Part shown: positions 1 through 11,800 of the stretch, in pieces
Position numbering within the stretch: position 1 is the stretch's first letter
How the letters are laid out: the number at the start of each line of letters is the position of its first letter
From: Acephala macrosclerotiorum
Taxonomy: Eukaryota > Ascomycota > Leotiomycetes > Helotiales > Mollisiaceae
Assembly: GCA_014904845.1 (NCBI GenBank)
Contig: MU119585.1
Location: forward strand, 1 to 41,918
Direction: 5' to 3'
Length of the DNA: 41,918 nt
Made by a program: the position numbers and the translations under genes
The notes under the pieces: model-generated
The model's database searches: none
The model's input: only the letters and a program-made list of their open reading frames with translations
What the model was told of the DNA's origin: nothing

Positions 1-3000
1 TTTTTTTTTCGAGATTTAAAACGAATTTTATTGTATAAAAAAAACGATTATAATAAAATTATATATTTTTTTTTTTAAAAATTCTTATAAATAATTAATT
101 TCGAAAATAATATTAATTACATATTTTTTAATATATAAAAGTTTTTCGTTTATTATAAATTAATTAATAATTTATTTTTATTTTTATTTTGATTAATTAA
201 TTAATTTATTTACGAATTACAAATTACTTCGAATAAATTTAATTTATTAATTAAAACGAATTAATTTACGATTAAATTTTTTATTTTATATTTTATTATT
301 TTTTTATATTATATAAAAATTTTATTTATTATTTTCAATAAATAAAAATTTATATTAATAAAAATTAATTTTTATTTTTATTATTTTTATTAATTCGAAT
401 ATTAATTAAATAAATTTAAATTTTATTATTTATTTTAAATTTTAATAATATATAATTTAATTTTATATATTTAAAATACTAATAAATAGTAAATAAAATT
501 ATTACAATAAACGATATTATTATAAACGCGATTGAATATTAAAATCAAATTAAAATTTGAAAAAATTTAATATATATTAAATTTTAATATAATAAAATTA
601 ATTTTTATTTTATAATTTATAAAAAATAAAATAATAATTATATTTGAAAAAAAACGAGTAATTAATATTATAAATAATAAAAATAAAAAAATTATATTTA
701 TAATTTTTAAAAACTTTAAAAATAATTTTTTATATTAAATTAATATTAAAATATTAATAATATTATTATATATTCGACGAATATTATTTCGAATATATCG
801 ACGAAAATTCGATTATTAATCAAATTTTTCGAAATAATAAATTTTAAAAAAAACTTCATAAAAATTTATATATCGACGTTTTAATTATATTAATTATAAT
901 ATACTTTAAAAATTAATCAATATTATAAATATAAAAATATCGAAATTTAAATTATATATTAAATATAAAATATATAAATATTATATAACAAATAAAATAA
1001 AAAAAACTTTTAAAAAAAATAAATAATAAAATTATTAAAAAAAAAATTATATAATAATATTTCTAATAAATTATTTAAATCTTATAAAAAAAATTAATAT
1101 TTTTTTTTAATTATAAATAACGTAATACGCTATTTTTAAATTAAATTTTTAAAAAATAAAAATACGAAAAAAATTCAATTTTATATTCGTAAAATTTTTA
1201 AAATTATTAAAAAAAATATTATTTATTTTAAATATAATAATAAATTGAACGAGTTCAATTTTTTTTTTAAAAAATAATTTAAAATATAAATTTTATTTAT
1301 TATATAAATATTTATTAAATAATATTATTAAACGAGTAATATAAATAATAAATAATACGATTAAATTTATAATTTACGAAATTAATTTTTTATTAATTTT
1401 TTAAAATTATATTATAAAATATATAATTTAAATTAAAAATAAAATATTAATAAACGCATTTTTATAATTAATTTCGAAATTTAAATTAAAAAATTAAAAA
1501 ATATATTTTTTATTTAAAGTTTATATTTAAAAAAAATTAAATTTTTTAATATTATAAATTTTTTAATTATTTTTAAATATTAAACTAATATTAAAAAATT
1601 TAAAAATTAATTAAATAAATAAACTTTTAAAATTAAAAAAATATATATTTTTATAAATATTATTAAAAATAGTATTTATAAATTATTAAATTATAAAATA
1701 TTAAAAAAAAAAAATTTAATTAATATTAAATTTTATAAATATAAAATTTTAAAGTTTTTTATTTTTTAAAAATTTAAATATATTATAATAAATTTATTTA
1801 TTATTAATTATATAATATATTATTATATTATTATTAACGTTTTAATTAATTATTTTCTTAATAATGAAATAATTAATAATATTAAAATACGTATTAATAA
1901 AAATAATAATATTAAAATAAATATTTATAAAATTAATAATCGAATAAAATTTTAATATTTAAAATTTTAATTAAATTTAAAAATAATATTTATTTTAAAT
2001 ATTAAAAATTAATAATTAAACGATTAAAAAAATTAAAAACTTTTATAATTTTTTTATTAAAACGAAAAAAATAATAAATAACGAAATAAATAATAAAAAA
2101 AAAAAATTTTAAACGATAAAACAATTAATAAAAGTTTTAAATATTATTTATTTAAATAAAATTTTTTTTTAAATATATTTAACGTTTTATTCGAGTTTTT
2201 AATCGTTAATAAAATTTTAAAAAAAAAACGTTTTTAATTAAATAAAAATAATCGTTATTAAATTCGAAATTTTTTAAAAAATAAATATTTATAAAATTAT
2301 TATAAAAAAATTATTAAATAGTAAAAAAATTATTTTCAATAAATAAATATTAAAAAAAAATTTAATATTCGTAATAAATTAATTCAACGTAAAATTAATA
2401 TTATTATTAAAAAATTTAAATAAATTTATAATATTAATTATTTTAAAACGTTTATTTTTATTATAAAATATATAATTTTACAAATATTTTTAATATTTAT
2501 TATAAAATATAATTTAAAAATAAATTATATTAATATAAATTTAAATAAACTTTTTAAATATAATTCGATAAAATTAAATAATATTTTGAAAAATTAAAAT
2601 TTATAATATTTAAAATTAATTTTAATTTTTTTATAAAAAAAAAATTATATATTTTATTTATTAATAATATATTAATTATTAAAAATAAAATAAATATAAA
2701 TATTATTAAAACTAAAATTAAAAAACGTTAAAAAGATTTTAATTTTAATTTTATTATTATATTTATAAAATTTTAAATTAAAAAAAAATCGCGAAAATTA
2801 TATTTTTATAATTTATTAAAAAATATATATAAATAAATTATTATTATAATTCGATTTCGAATATTCGAAATAAACGAATTTATTATTTTTATAAAATATA
2901 ATTTTATAAAAAAAAAAATTAATTAAACGAAAACGATTTTTATTTTTATAAATAAATTATTAATATTACGATTTATTTAATTAATTATACGAAATTAAAT

Positions 3001-3780
3001 ATTAAATATTATATTAATTAATTTATTAAATTTATATTTAATACGTTTTTCGAATATTTACGTTTTATAAAATAATTTTTTTAATATTTTAATAAAACGA
3101 AAATAATAAAAATTATTTATAAAAAAATATTAATTAAAAATTATAATATATTTTTCGATTTTATATAAAAAATCGAAAATGATTATAAATTGTTTTTACA
3201 ATAAATAATAATATTAAAAAATAAAATAATTTTATAAATAATATAAAAATAATAAAATATAATATAAAACTCGATAAAAACAAAAATTATAATAATAAAT
3301 AAAATCGTAAAAAAAATAATTTAATTAAAAAAATTATAATTAAAAATTATTAAAAAATTTTTAAAATTTATTTTATTTTATATTATAATAATTTTTTTAT
3401 AATCGATTTTAATACGAATACGAAATTCTCGAATAAATTTAAATATATTAAAATTTAATATTTTTATATAAAAAACGATATAATTATTAAAAATAAATTA
3501 ATTTTAAAATTAATTTTAAAAAACGATTAAATTATAAATATTTTTACGAAATAATTATTTTACGATCGAATTACGATTTATAAAATTATAATAAGTTTAA
3601 ATGAAAATTAATATAATATAAAAAAAATTATAACGTTATTTACGAATTTTAAAAATTAAAATAATAATAGTAATAAAATAAATTAAAATAAAATAAAAAC
3701 TTTTTTAAATAAATTTAAAATATTTTTTAATTTTAAAATAAAAACTAAAAATACTTTATTTAAAATCGAATTTTTATAAA
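1..3780. repeat. AT-rich, RIP-saturated repeat block (left isochore)
   Basis: The stretch is almost pure A/T with no long ORF on either strand. The few remaining C residues lie almost entirely in CpG: in a hand count of 2041-2280 there are 10 C on the + strand and 9 are followed by G. This is the expected end product of repeat-induced point mutation, with C-to-T on both strands, acting on old transposon DNA. The element family cannot be recognised. Positions 56-311 match 38172-38426, so at least part is dispersed repeat. No functional gene is visible. Confidence 0.85.
56..311 (+). repeat. Dispersed repeat copy L (pairs with 38172-38426)
   Basis: This 256-bp stretch aligns almost without gaps to 38172-38426 in the same orientation. 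Differences are nearly all transitions, and this copy carries A or T where the right-hand copy keeps G or C. It is therefore the more decayed member of the pair. The parent element is unknown. Confidence 0.75.
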
Positions 3781-3903
3781 GAGAATAAACTTTTTTTAGC
3801 TCTCTATAAACTTTTTTACGAAGCAACTAAGACTAGTACTATAGAGTTTAATAAAGCTTTTTACGACGATTCGACGTTGCAATTAATAAGAGATAAAGAA
3901 TAA
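3781..3903 (+). pseudogene. C-terminal scrap of a decayed repeat ORF
   Basis: From 3781 the + strand frame stays open for 40 codons to TAA at 3901-3903, and it extends upstream into the decayed block for about ten more codons. The peptide is Lys/Tyr/Phe-rich (for example LYKLFYEATKTSTIEFNKAF). Base composition is intermediate between the AT-rich block and the gene island. I infer it is the less mutated 3' end of a transposon ORF whose upstream part was destroyed. No transposase or reverse-transcriptase motif is recognisable, so the family is unassigned. Confidence 0.3.
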
Positions 3904-4147
3904 TAGATTACAATAATAATTAGTGCGATAATCACGTAAAAATATTAATTATTTACATCACTTTGAACATTAGAATGGATATATCTCTAGAGTACTTCTC
4001 AGCAGAGGGCGTATTAGACTTTCGAGTGGTTTTAGTGCTGAGTAAGCACTGCAATGGATATAATGTCCCCGCACCTAGCTAGATCTCACCACTTTAATCA
4101 ATCAACCAGATCATCAAGACTATCGAATATATCTCTCAAATTGACAC
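3904..4147. other. Compositional boundary, no gene seen
   Basis: Composition rises from AT-rich to normal over about 60 bp near 3900-3960. The rest is ordinary-looking unique DNA with no supported gene. It probably holds the repeat/unique junction. No clear target-site duplication could be picked out by eye. Confidence 0.5.
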
Positions 4148-4719
4148 TCAAGAGTAAATTGTGGTTGAGACGAGGAAAGAGTTGATTGCAGAGATGTGAA
4201 TCGATGAAAGCTGGGTATGGGAGGGAGAAGTTGAGAATGAGAAGAGGGAGGCAAACAGCCGTAGTCGGTGCAGGAGGCGGTTGCGTAGACAGAGATAGCT
4301 CTCGACTGTAGCGCTGTAGTTCCAATCTGAGACGCAGCAGTCCATTGTTGGGTCATTGCAGGTGAGGCCATCGCCGACTGTGGTTTCGCAGGAATCGGAG
4401 AATACGCCGTAGAGGTAGTCCTGTTGTTCGCGTCAAGTCAGTATGCCCCTAAACTGAAAGATGCTGGAAGGAGGAGAAGAGGGAAGGGAAGGGGAGAACA
4501 GGATTGAAAGGATAAGAGGAAAGGAGAGGGAGGACAAACACCATTAACGTCACAAGCGCCCGTAACCATAGCTCCTGTATCCATCTTGTCTATCGAAATG
4601 AAGATATTTGAATCAAATGAGTGTGAAGGGACAATAAGAGCAAAGACTGTATGATTGGAAAGATCAGATAAACAGGAGTTTGAAGCAAGGACTCCCAGGG
4701 CCTGACATCCTATATACAC
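4148..4719 (-). CDS. Putative small two-exon Cys-containing protein, unknown function
   Basis: Proposed exons on the minus strand are 4719 (or 4584) to 4540 and 4420 to 4148. The intron 4421-4539 has donor GTTTGT and ends CTGAC-(12 nt)-AACAG, a textbook fungal branch point and acceptor, and it joins the two frames in phase 0. The spliced product is about 150 aa from the Met at 4719, or 105 aa from the Met at 4584. Its middle has a Cys pattern (CETTVGDGLTCNDPTMDCC). No signal peptide is visible with either start, so a further 5' exon may exist. The C-terminal third is Ser-rich and low in complexity, so the frame there may be wrong. The family is not recognised, and this could also be a gene remnant at the edge of the AT-rich block. 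Confidence 0.3.
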
Positions 4720-5333
4720 AGCAAAATCTGAATGAAATATCCAATAAGACCCTTTCGCGCCATGAGGTGAGGAATTTGAAGGCTACAGGCTAGTTTGAGC
4801 TTGGCACAGGCACGAGGAGAAAAAGCAGTGTGGCTTGAACGGATTGCGATGTGATGACGCCAAACCAATAGGAGGCTGGGAAGTGGAAGTTGGACGCCAC
4901 CACCACAGTTTCCAATTCTCTGGCGAAAGGGGCAGTTTCTCGGTTCGTTCTCTCTCGGGCGTCTTTGAGATTGGGGCTCTCTCACAGCCCGATTATTTTT
5001 TCTTACTACCCCGCCACGTGCCTGCCTGGCCTGATTATCATGTTTGAGGCTTGATTCGAGGCTTGAAATTAGAAGCGAAGTAGAGTTCCGTTTTCCATAT
5101 GAACTGGAGAATAGGAAATTAGTATTTTATTCTTATTGTTCGACCGTACCGTACGTAAGATCTTACCTAAAGGTCATAGGGAGGTGCGGGGGAGCGAATT
5201 TGGCCCCTTTTCAATAGGCGAAGCGAAATATCATCACTTTCGTGTCTTGCGAGCACTAGGTGGGGCGTTAGGAAACTCTTCTGCTAACATATTATTTCCA
5301 GCATGATTTATTGTTACAATCACTACCGCTAAA
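4720..5333. other. Intergenic, no gene seen
   Basis: This lies upstream of the minus-strand small gene and downstream of the membrane-protein gene, so it should hold the promoter of the first and the 3' UTR of the second. A CCAAT box is visible at about 4864-4868. Short ORFs on both strands (4710-4985 minus, 4835-5047 plus) have no domain or splice support. Confidence 0.4.
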
Positions 5334-7709
5334 CTACTCGTGAACGTGACTGAATGGATCGACGGGAGCATAACTCATGTTTTTCATTACTATACCATCT
5401 TCCGTCAAGCCTCCATCCTTCTCACGATCTCCTACCCTCCTCAACACCGTTTGCTCACTCCCATCTCTCCCACTACTCTCCCCCTCGCTATTCACCTCCT
5501 CAACAACATACCGCTCCTTCCACCGTCTCTTCTCCCCATCAAGCACACCACCCTTTCCCATCGCCGCGCCAGACCTCATCCCCATGACCACCAACTCGCC
5601 AATCGTCTCCCAGCCCGCCTTCCTCACCCCCTCACCAACACCCACACTCCAAGCGACGAAGATCAAACAGACGGCAACATGCAGCAACAAAACCACAACA
5701 CCAACATAAATCAAGGTGCTACCCTCGAATCCATACCCGTAACCCCATCTACTAGCATCGAAACGCATCTCCGTAAACCTAGTTGTGTCTTGTAGATCCT
5801 GTTTGGTGACGCCTTGGATCTGTCCATAACCGTTAGTTTCCCCCGGAACCTCGTTACAAGTACTGCCGGTATCGGAGGCGAATAGGTCTTGGATGTAGAA
5901 TATATCGTTGGGGCAATATGTGCTGCTTTGAGTAGGGATGTTGCCTTCAGCGACGAAATAAATAGGTAGGGAATCCTGGACTCGAGACATGGCGTCTGTG
6001 ATATAGATTGAGAGACCGACGTTGAGGCAGATGAGCATGGTCATTTTATCGTAGCTACTCAATCTCAATCCCGACGTGGAGTTGAGGCGTGTATTCGCAT
6101 CGAAGCATTTCTGACCAATGGTGTCGAGGATTGTACGATTGGTTGGTGTGGGGTCGATTAGAGAGTCGGCCCATGGAACCGCGAGAAGGTCTGCAAAGGA
6201 GGTATCGATTGAGACCATATCTAGAGCGTATGGATGGAGACCCGACAGCTCCGCATCAACTTCAATAGCGGCGTTTGGATTGGGGTTCGAGTCGAAGACT
6301 GCTGCTGTTCCAGAAGACGAGTCCCAAAACGTGGTCGTGGGCATCCAACGTGCATCAATAGTGCAGGCATACCATGATCTATTCGTCCTTCCTCCTTCGC
6401 TGGTTATCTGCGCGGTAGCGAACACAGCAGCAAGAGATGGTGCCACGGATCCAAATTGAGAAACATCCACAAAGCTCGAGTTGACAATGGTCGAGTTGAG
6501 ATCTTGAGCAAGGCTGCTGTACTCTGAGGTCTGAACATCCCACTCAGCTGACGCTATTGGATCACTGGTCCAGGGAGGCCAGGCCATTTCGGAGTGGAGA
6601 AGCGCAAGTGAGGTGTTCTCTGGAGCGTAGCCCGCACACTCAACCTCCACCACTGGCTTCCTTGTCGCAATTGTCTTCCCACCCGAATTGAAAGACAGGT
6701 CATATCTTGCCAGTAAGGTGTTGGCTTCTGTGTCTTGAATTGTACCCCCTTCATCATTATATCCGAAAACTGAACTGCCTATCCCGACAGCCTGCAAAAC
6801 ATTTCCGTAAGAGACGAGAGCCTTCGCCAGGAATTTTGAAAGCGTGGATGTTAGGTAGACACTTTGGTCGTATACGTTGACAGACGAAGTCTGTCCGACC
6901 ATGTAGCGAAGAAAATTCCCGCTTGGCCCTCCCATCGCTGTCGTTTCCTCGAGGGATTTGTTGATAGTTTGCGGAGCATCGCCGTAGATGATGAACAAGT
7001 CATCATGTTGCAACCATGATCGAATTCCTGACGAAGGACATTCGTCTAAGAGGGATGCATTGGCACCCGAGCATTGTGCTGGGAAGTTTGCCGAGGTGAG
7101 CGTGCTGGGCCACAAAGTCGTCTCGTTCGCGGCGATGTAGACATGGAAGTCCATATGCCCCTTCCCAACCCAGAAGTTATTCAAGGACCAAAATTGCAGC
7201 CTCGGAAGCATCGTGATAGCTGAACTTGGACCGGCCAGCATTGCTAACGCGAACGGCAAGAGAAAGATACCAATATACCTCCAACTCAAGCTCCTAAACT
7301 CCTTACTGAACAAGTAACCCAAACTATGCAGCTGGAAGTTCGAACTCAGAAACCCCAGCGGCGCACCTTTCTCACTCCTCAGGCATCTCTGCACACAAAA
7401 CAACAACATAGCGCTCAAACTTAGCGCTATTAAAGAGGTGTGTAGTTGAGCAGCAAATTGAAGAGAGTTGAGAACAGCATTCGTCCTCTCACTCGGCGCC
7501 TCCCAAAAAACCTGTAAAAACGTCAAGCTCAAAACACCTAAACTGATCGCTACGCTGGGGACATGTATCAATGCTCCCAAGATTGCTCTTTTTCTTTTCT
7601 TCAGGGGCTCGAATCGTGTTGATTTAGGCTTGTTTTCGTTGGGCCAGTTTTCTGAGATGATTGAAGGGGTGCGGGGGCCTTTTGGCTGGGAGGGGGTGTG
7701 GGTGTCCAT
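5334..7709 (-). CDS. Multi-pass fungal membrane protein with large glycosylated ectodomain, unknown function
   Basis: A single uninterrupted ORF of 791 aa. The N-terminal tail of about 40 residues is Pro/Lys-rich and ends in a basic cluster (LKKRKR). Hydrophobic segments follow at about 42-68, 82-107 and 144-168. Next is a hydrophilic region of roughly 490 residues (about 170-660) with nine N-x-S/T sequons and scattered Cys. A fourth segment is at about 664-690, then a charged tail of about 100 residues. The layout (three TMs, long ectodomain, one TM, cytosolic tail) recalls a widespread class of uncharacterised Pezizomycotina membrane proteins. No enzyme or transporter motif is visible. The Met at 7709 is the first in frame and sits just before the basic tail, so the start is reasonable. 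Confidence that it is a real gene is high; function is unknown. Confidence 0.85.
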   Translation of the reverse strand: MDTHTPSQPKGPRTPSIISENWPNENKPKSTRFEPLKKRKRAILGALIHVPSVAISLGVLSLTFLQVFWEAPSERTNAVLNSLQFAAQLHTSLIALSLSAMLLFCVQRCLRSEKGAPLGFLSSNFQLHSLGYLFSKEFRSLSWRYIGIFLLPFALAMLAGPSSAITMLPRLQFWSLNNFWVGKGHMDFHVYIAANETTLWPSTLTSANFPAQCSGANASLLDECPSSGIRSWLQHDDLFIIYGDAPQTINKSLEETTAMGGPSGNFLRYMVGQTSSVNVYDQSVYLTSTLSKFLAKALVSYGNVLQAVGIGSSVFGYNDEGGTIQDTEANTLLARYDLSFNSGGKTIATRKPVVEVECAGYAPENTSLALLHSEMAWPPWTSDPIASAEWDVQTSEYSSLAQDLNSTIVNSSFVDVSQFGSVAPSLAAVFATAQITSEGGRTNRSWYACTIDARWMPTTTFWDSSSGTAAVFDSNPNPNAAIEVDAELSGLHPYALDMVSIDTSFADLLAVPWADSLIDPTPTNRTILDTIGQKCFDANTRLNSTSGLRLSSYDKMTMLICLNVGLSIYITDAMSRVQDSLPIYFVAEGNIPTQSSTYCPNDIFYIQDLFASDTGSTCNEVPGETNGYGQIQGVTKQDLQDTTRFTEMRFDASRWGYGYGFEGSTLIYVGVVVLLLHVAVCLIFVAWSVGVGEGVRKAGWETIGELVVMGMRSGAAMGKGGVLDGEKRRWKERYVVEEVNSEGESSGRDGSEQTVLRRVGDREKDGGLTEDGIVMKNMSYAPVDPFSHVHE

Positions 7710-8485
7710 TTCGGGAGAATTCTATGTTCAAGTCAGTGAAAGATCTAATACTACAGAGAAGATTTGGGAGTTACATGTTCGTAGAGTAAAGGGAAGATGT
7801 TATCTCTTTCCTGGACATTCATTCTTGCTCATGAATCTTCCTCAAAGATCTTGCACCCAATGCTCATGTACTGCACGTGACCTAGTCCAATAATCCCCTT
7901 AATTCTTCATATCTTGACACTTTTTATCGTACTGATAGTAACGATTGAGGTCGAAATAACCTTCAAATAAAGACTGGCTCTCCCGTCATTTTTGTTGACC
8001 GATCCCATTTTTCAGGAGAGTTTCAGCCCCTACAAGCGCATGCTGTGCCGCACCAAGCCAAGACTTTTCATTTTATCTAAGTGTTCCACAATCACGATCT
8101 TGAAATCCTATGGGATAGCGCAGCCGAATGATTGCTTCTGATTGGGTGGTTCGGGACCTGGTGAAGATCAGATATGGCTTTAAAGAATGTACTTGCTGGC
8201 GGCGATGAAGAGAGTTTTTGTTGAAAGCGAACCCGAATTAATATTTGGATCTTGATAGGAACTACCTCAAGCATTATCAGGAGAAGCATTCATGATATGA
8301 ATGAAGCTCAAGGACAAGAGACAATTCCATGGACATATATTAACACCTTCCCACCTGGTATCTAGCTAGCCTGTCTTTCCTCCATCTCATCTCTCATCCC
8401 ACCTAGCTTTCTCGCAACTTTTTGCTCTCATATTACCATTCTTTTACCCATTTTATCACAGATCTCCTCAAAAAGAACCAGGAAA
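7710..8485. other. Intergenic / promoter region
   Basis: This holds the upstream region of the membrane-protein gene and, from about 8336, a TATATTAA box followed by a CT-rich leader (8360-8480) on the + strand. The leader looks like a fungal 5' UTR leading into the small ORF at 8487. Other short ORFs here have no support. Confidence 0.4.
8336..8343 (+). promoter_or_regulatory. TATA-like box before a CT-rich leader
   Basis: TATATTAA lies 144 nt upstream of the ATG at 8487. It is followed by a strongly pyrimidine-rich + strand leader, a common arrangement at fungal transcription starts. It suggests a transcribed unit on the + strand here. Confidence 0.3.
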
Positions 8486-8486
8486 A

Positions 8487-8609
8487 ATGGATCACAAGAA
8501 AGCCAACCACCCATCTGCCGGATAATTACCCACCACCCTCCAAGAAAAACCTTCAGGCAGTCACCAGAAACAAAAGCCAGCAGAGAAAAAATTCAACAGA
8601 GATCACTAG
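8487..8609 (+). pseudogene. Possible micro-gene of about 40 codons with in-frame TAA
   Basis: ATG at 8487 opens a frame that reads 12 codons (MDHKKANHPSAG), meets TAA at 8523-8525, then stays open in the same frame to TAG at 8607-8609. The downstream part is basic and hydrophilic, ending SGSHQKQKPAEKKFNRDH. A TATA-like box and a CT-rich leader precede it. One reading is a very small gene in which a CAA codon became TAA. The other is a 12-codon ORF with chance openness after it. I cannot assign a family. It lies head-to-head with the membrane-protein gene and tail-to-tail with the Msb1-type gene. Confidence 0.25.
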
Positions 8610-8885
8610 CAATCCGACGGTGGTATCTTAAAAAAGTTGATGGTATTGGTATTGGTATGTTGCCCAATTGTACTTGCTTGCTCGCTAGCAGGGAAAATTT
8701 GTATGAGGCAATCAATCGACGTTGGAGAAATTTTGGATACAAGCAGAATCGAATAGAGGTTGAGTAAGAAACGAGGTCGTGTTGTGTTGCCGCCGAGAAA
8801 TCTTTATTTACGAGATAGGACGTGCGAGACGGAGAAGTATTGGTGGTGAGAAGTGTGTGCAAAGGACTGGTGTGTACAAGGTCAT

Positions 8886-11800
8886 TTATGTTCTGCGTAA
8901 TGGTCGTGGGCTGGTTGTAGATGTTGGGCTTCCGCTTGTTTCCATATTGCCGGTTAGTTCAGCAACACGCGCCTTGATTCTGGCAACTCGAGACTCGATG
9001 GCTGTTTTGGGTCAGTACTTCATTCTAGAAGAAATCAAGGGGACCATACTCTCTTCGCCACTTGTCTCTCCATCATCACCATCGGTCTTCTGACTGTAAC
9101 CTCCCCGGCTCTGTTCCTCACTCTGTCTCTGAGCTGCTCTTTCCGCGGCATTCTTTCGGATTTGTGCCCATCTGTCTTGAGCCGGCGGCGAGACTTGTTG
9201 CGTCAACTCACCGCCATCTTCCGTACGCACTCTAGAAATGTTTGGTGGAGCAGAATCGTCAATGCTCTCTCGTGGCGAGTCATCTGGCACAAAAGCAGGA
9301 ACATCCTCAAGTGGGCCTTGGTCGAAGTTTGAGAAAGCTTGTCGAGCCTCATGTGCATCATTAGTGTCAACACGAGAAAGGGTGTCCTGAACAGACGGGT
9401 CATATGAGCGCTCATAAGCTTGATGTGGCGATGCAACTGGGGTGATGTCGTCTTCCGAGGCTGGTGCTGGAGTAGGAGCATCCCTAGAATCACTTGGAAC
9501 ACTGGGTGGACTCTTCTTTCTCAGAGCAGAAAATCGTCTTCCAAGAGCGGCATTTCCTGGTTGGAGATTGGCTTGTCCTCCGTTCAAGTTTTCTGAAGCA
9601 TTCGGAGGAACTATTGATTGTCGGTTCTTGTTTCGACCAAAAATCTTTCTGAAACCACCTGTGGCAGGCTCCTTCTTCTTCAACTTATTGTGCTTCTTAC
9701 TCTCGGGACTTGATCCGCTTGCCTCGCCAGATTGTCTCGGAGGTTCTGGAGTCGATTGGTCGACCCGGGGAAGTGAAGCCATCGGGGCGGCTCTTCTATC
9801 AGAAGGATGCGAATCTTCAGGAAAAGCCACCTCCGCAGCCTTTTCCGATAGCTGGTGATGGGCTTCCTCCTCTTCATCCGCGTGTGGTGCTGGTGGGAAG
9901 GGCGCTGGTGATGGTAACGCGCTGGCTGACTTCGACGGCACTGAAGGTCCAGAGCGCCCATCTGGGAGCGCGGGCAGGTCTCTGTCACGGGAATTCTCTC
10001 GTTGGAGGTTTTGGTCTGGTCGTAACGTATCCTGACTCTTCGCGTAGCCATTTGTCTGCATTGTTGCCTCTGCAAGACCTCTGCCGGTGTTGGAATTGGC
10101 GAGATACGCTTCTCGAATAGCGTCCTTGTCGTATTTGTTCGCCCATTTCATCGCTGGTGAGGCTTCGCTCATGATCACAGGCTGAAGTGTGAAGACACTG
10201 CTGGTCTTCATAGACATGGCTTCCATATCACTCCTACCACGTCTCATGCTCTGCTCTTGTGCTTCTTGCTCTCGTTGACGTCGTTGAAGCTGTATCGCCG
10301 CTGCCTGGATTCGTGCATGCTGGTCAGGTCCTATGCTTGTCTTGCTCATTCCACCACTTTGATTTGTTCTGAATTGTGGTCGCAAATCGGGATTCAACTC
10401 CAAGGCATTCTTTCCGGTAGATTTCCGTCGAGTGACGCCCTTGTTCTTCTTTGACCGGCCCCAGAAGCTCTTCTTCTCGGCAATATATGCACCTTCCTCT
10501 GGTGCTGGAGCCGCTCCCTTGACCATCTCCTCCATCACTAGCCATCTTCCTCCTGGAATGATGGTCTCCACCAGCGCACATCGTCCGAAGGCTGCTTTTC
10601 TTTCTGGATATTCCTCTCCGGCCAAGCTACTAATCCAGACCCACCAAAACGAATCGTCCAAATCAAATTTAGTAATACTTGCAAGCTCACCAGGCTCGAG
10701 CTGATTCGACTCCAATCTTGGTCGATGCGATTGCGAGCTTCGTCCTCGAGTATCGATAGGTGGGAGAATCTTGTCCGGTGGGAGTAAGAGGGGTGCTGGT
10801 CCATTCTTCGCCTCGTCGACAAATCCAGAAGAGAGGAAATCTGCCCATGAAGGTGTTGTTGGCCTGCCCATTCCCATTTCTCTCGAGTGCGGTGTTGTTC
10901 GCAGACCCTGTGGACGTCTCTTCGCAAAGTTGCTCTCGTCATCCTCATCGTTCTCGTCAAATCCAGCAGAAAACCCTATATCCTCGAATCTTGACCACGA
11001 TGCATCCGTCAGCCCCGTCGATTCCTTGGAATTCGATACTTGAGATTGATTTGCTGATGAGATAGATCTCAGAACACGGCGACACTCTTCCGTCAGAGCC
11101 TTCACAGGATCCTCGTATTCTGCAAATTCTTGCAAAGCTCTATCATCGTCCCGGTATTGGAAGTGATTCGCACGGCGAAGTAATGCGAAAGGAGTAGGCG
11201 ATACAGAATCGACAATCATAATCACCTTCATAGTTGTAGACTGCAGCAAGTAAGGTCTCTCAGGTGGGTATTCTGTCTCCTGGACAAGTTTCTGGAGGGA
11301 CATTGGGAGGGTCGAGATACCACTGACTCCCTTTGTGGGGCCTAGAGAGCGAAGGTACGCGAAGAAGAGATGGCTAGCAGCATCTGCTGCACTGTAAGGT
11401 CGTTATTAGCCGATCCGCACACAAATCGTTTGCTATTCTTACTGTGCCCATCCTTTGTAGCCTCCCTCGAAACCATTTCCAGTATCGTTATGGTCAAAAG
11501 CCCACCAACCGGCATATCTTGATAGTTTTCGTCCACCCATACCATTCGACTTAGCATGTGCAGCAATCGCAGAAAGAAGGTCGAAAAAGTCGAAGATAAT
11601 CTTGGTACGCGCATCGGATTCCACGCTTAAAGGAATAAATGTCGTAAAGGAGTCGCGGGCTCTATTCGAGTCTGGAATGATCAGCATGGCGAGCTCGCAG
11701 CTCACTTCCGGGTCCTACCTGATTCTCCCACTTTGAATAGCTCGTATGCCTCCCATCCTACGACACCTCCTGGTAATCTGCTCCAACACCATTTGGCTAC

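Noticed and set aside
5340..5795. 151-codon + strand ORF
   Set aside because: Lies antisense inside the 791-aa membrane-protein gene; Pro/Thr/His-rich shadow frame with no independent support.
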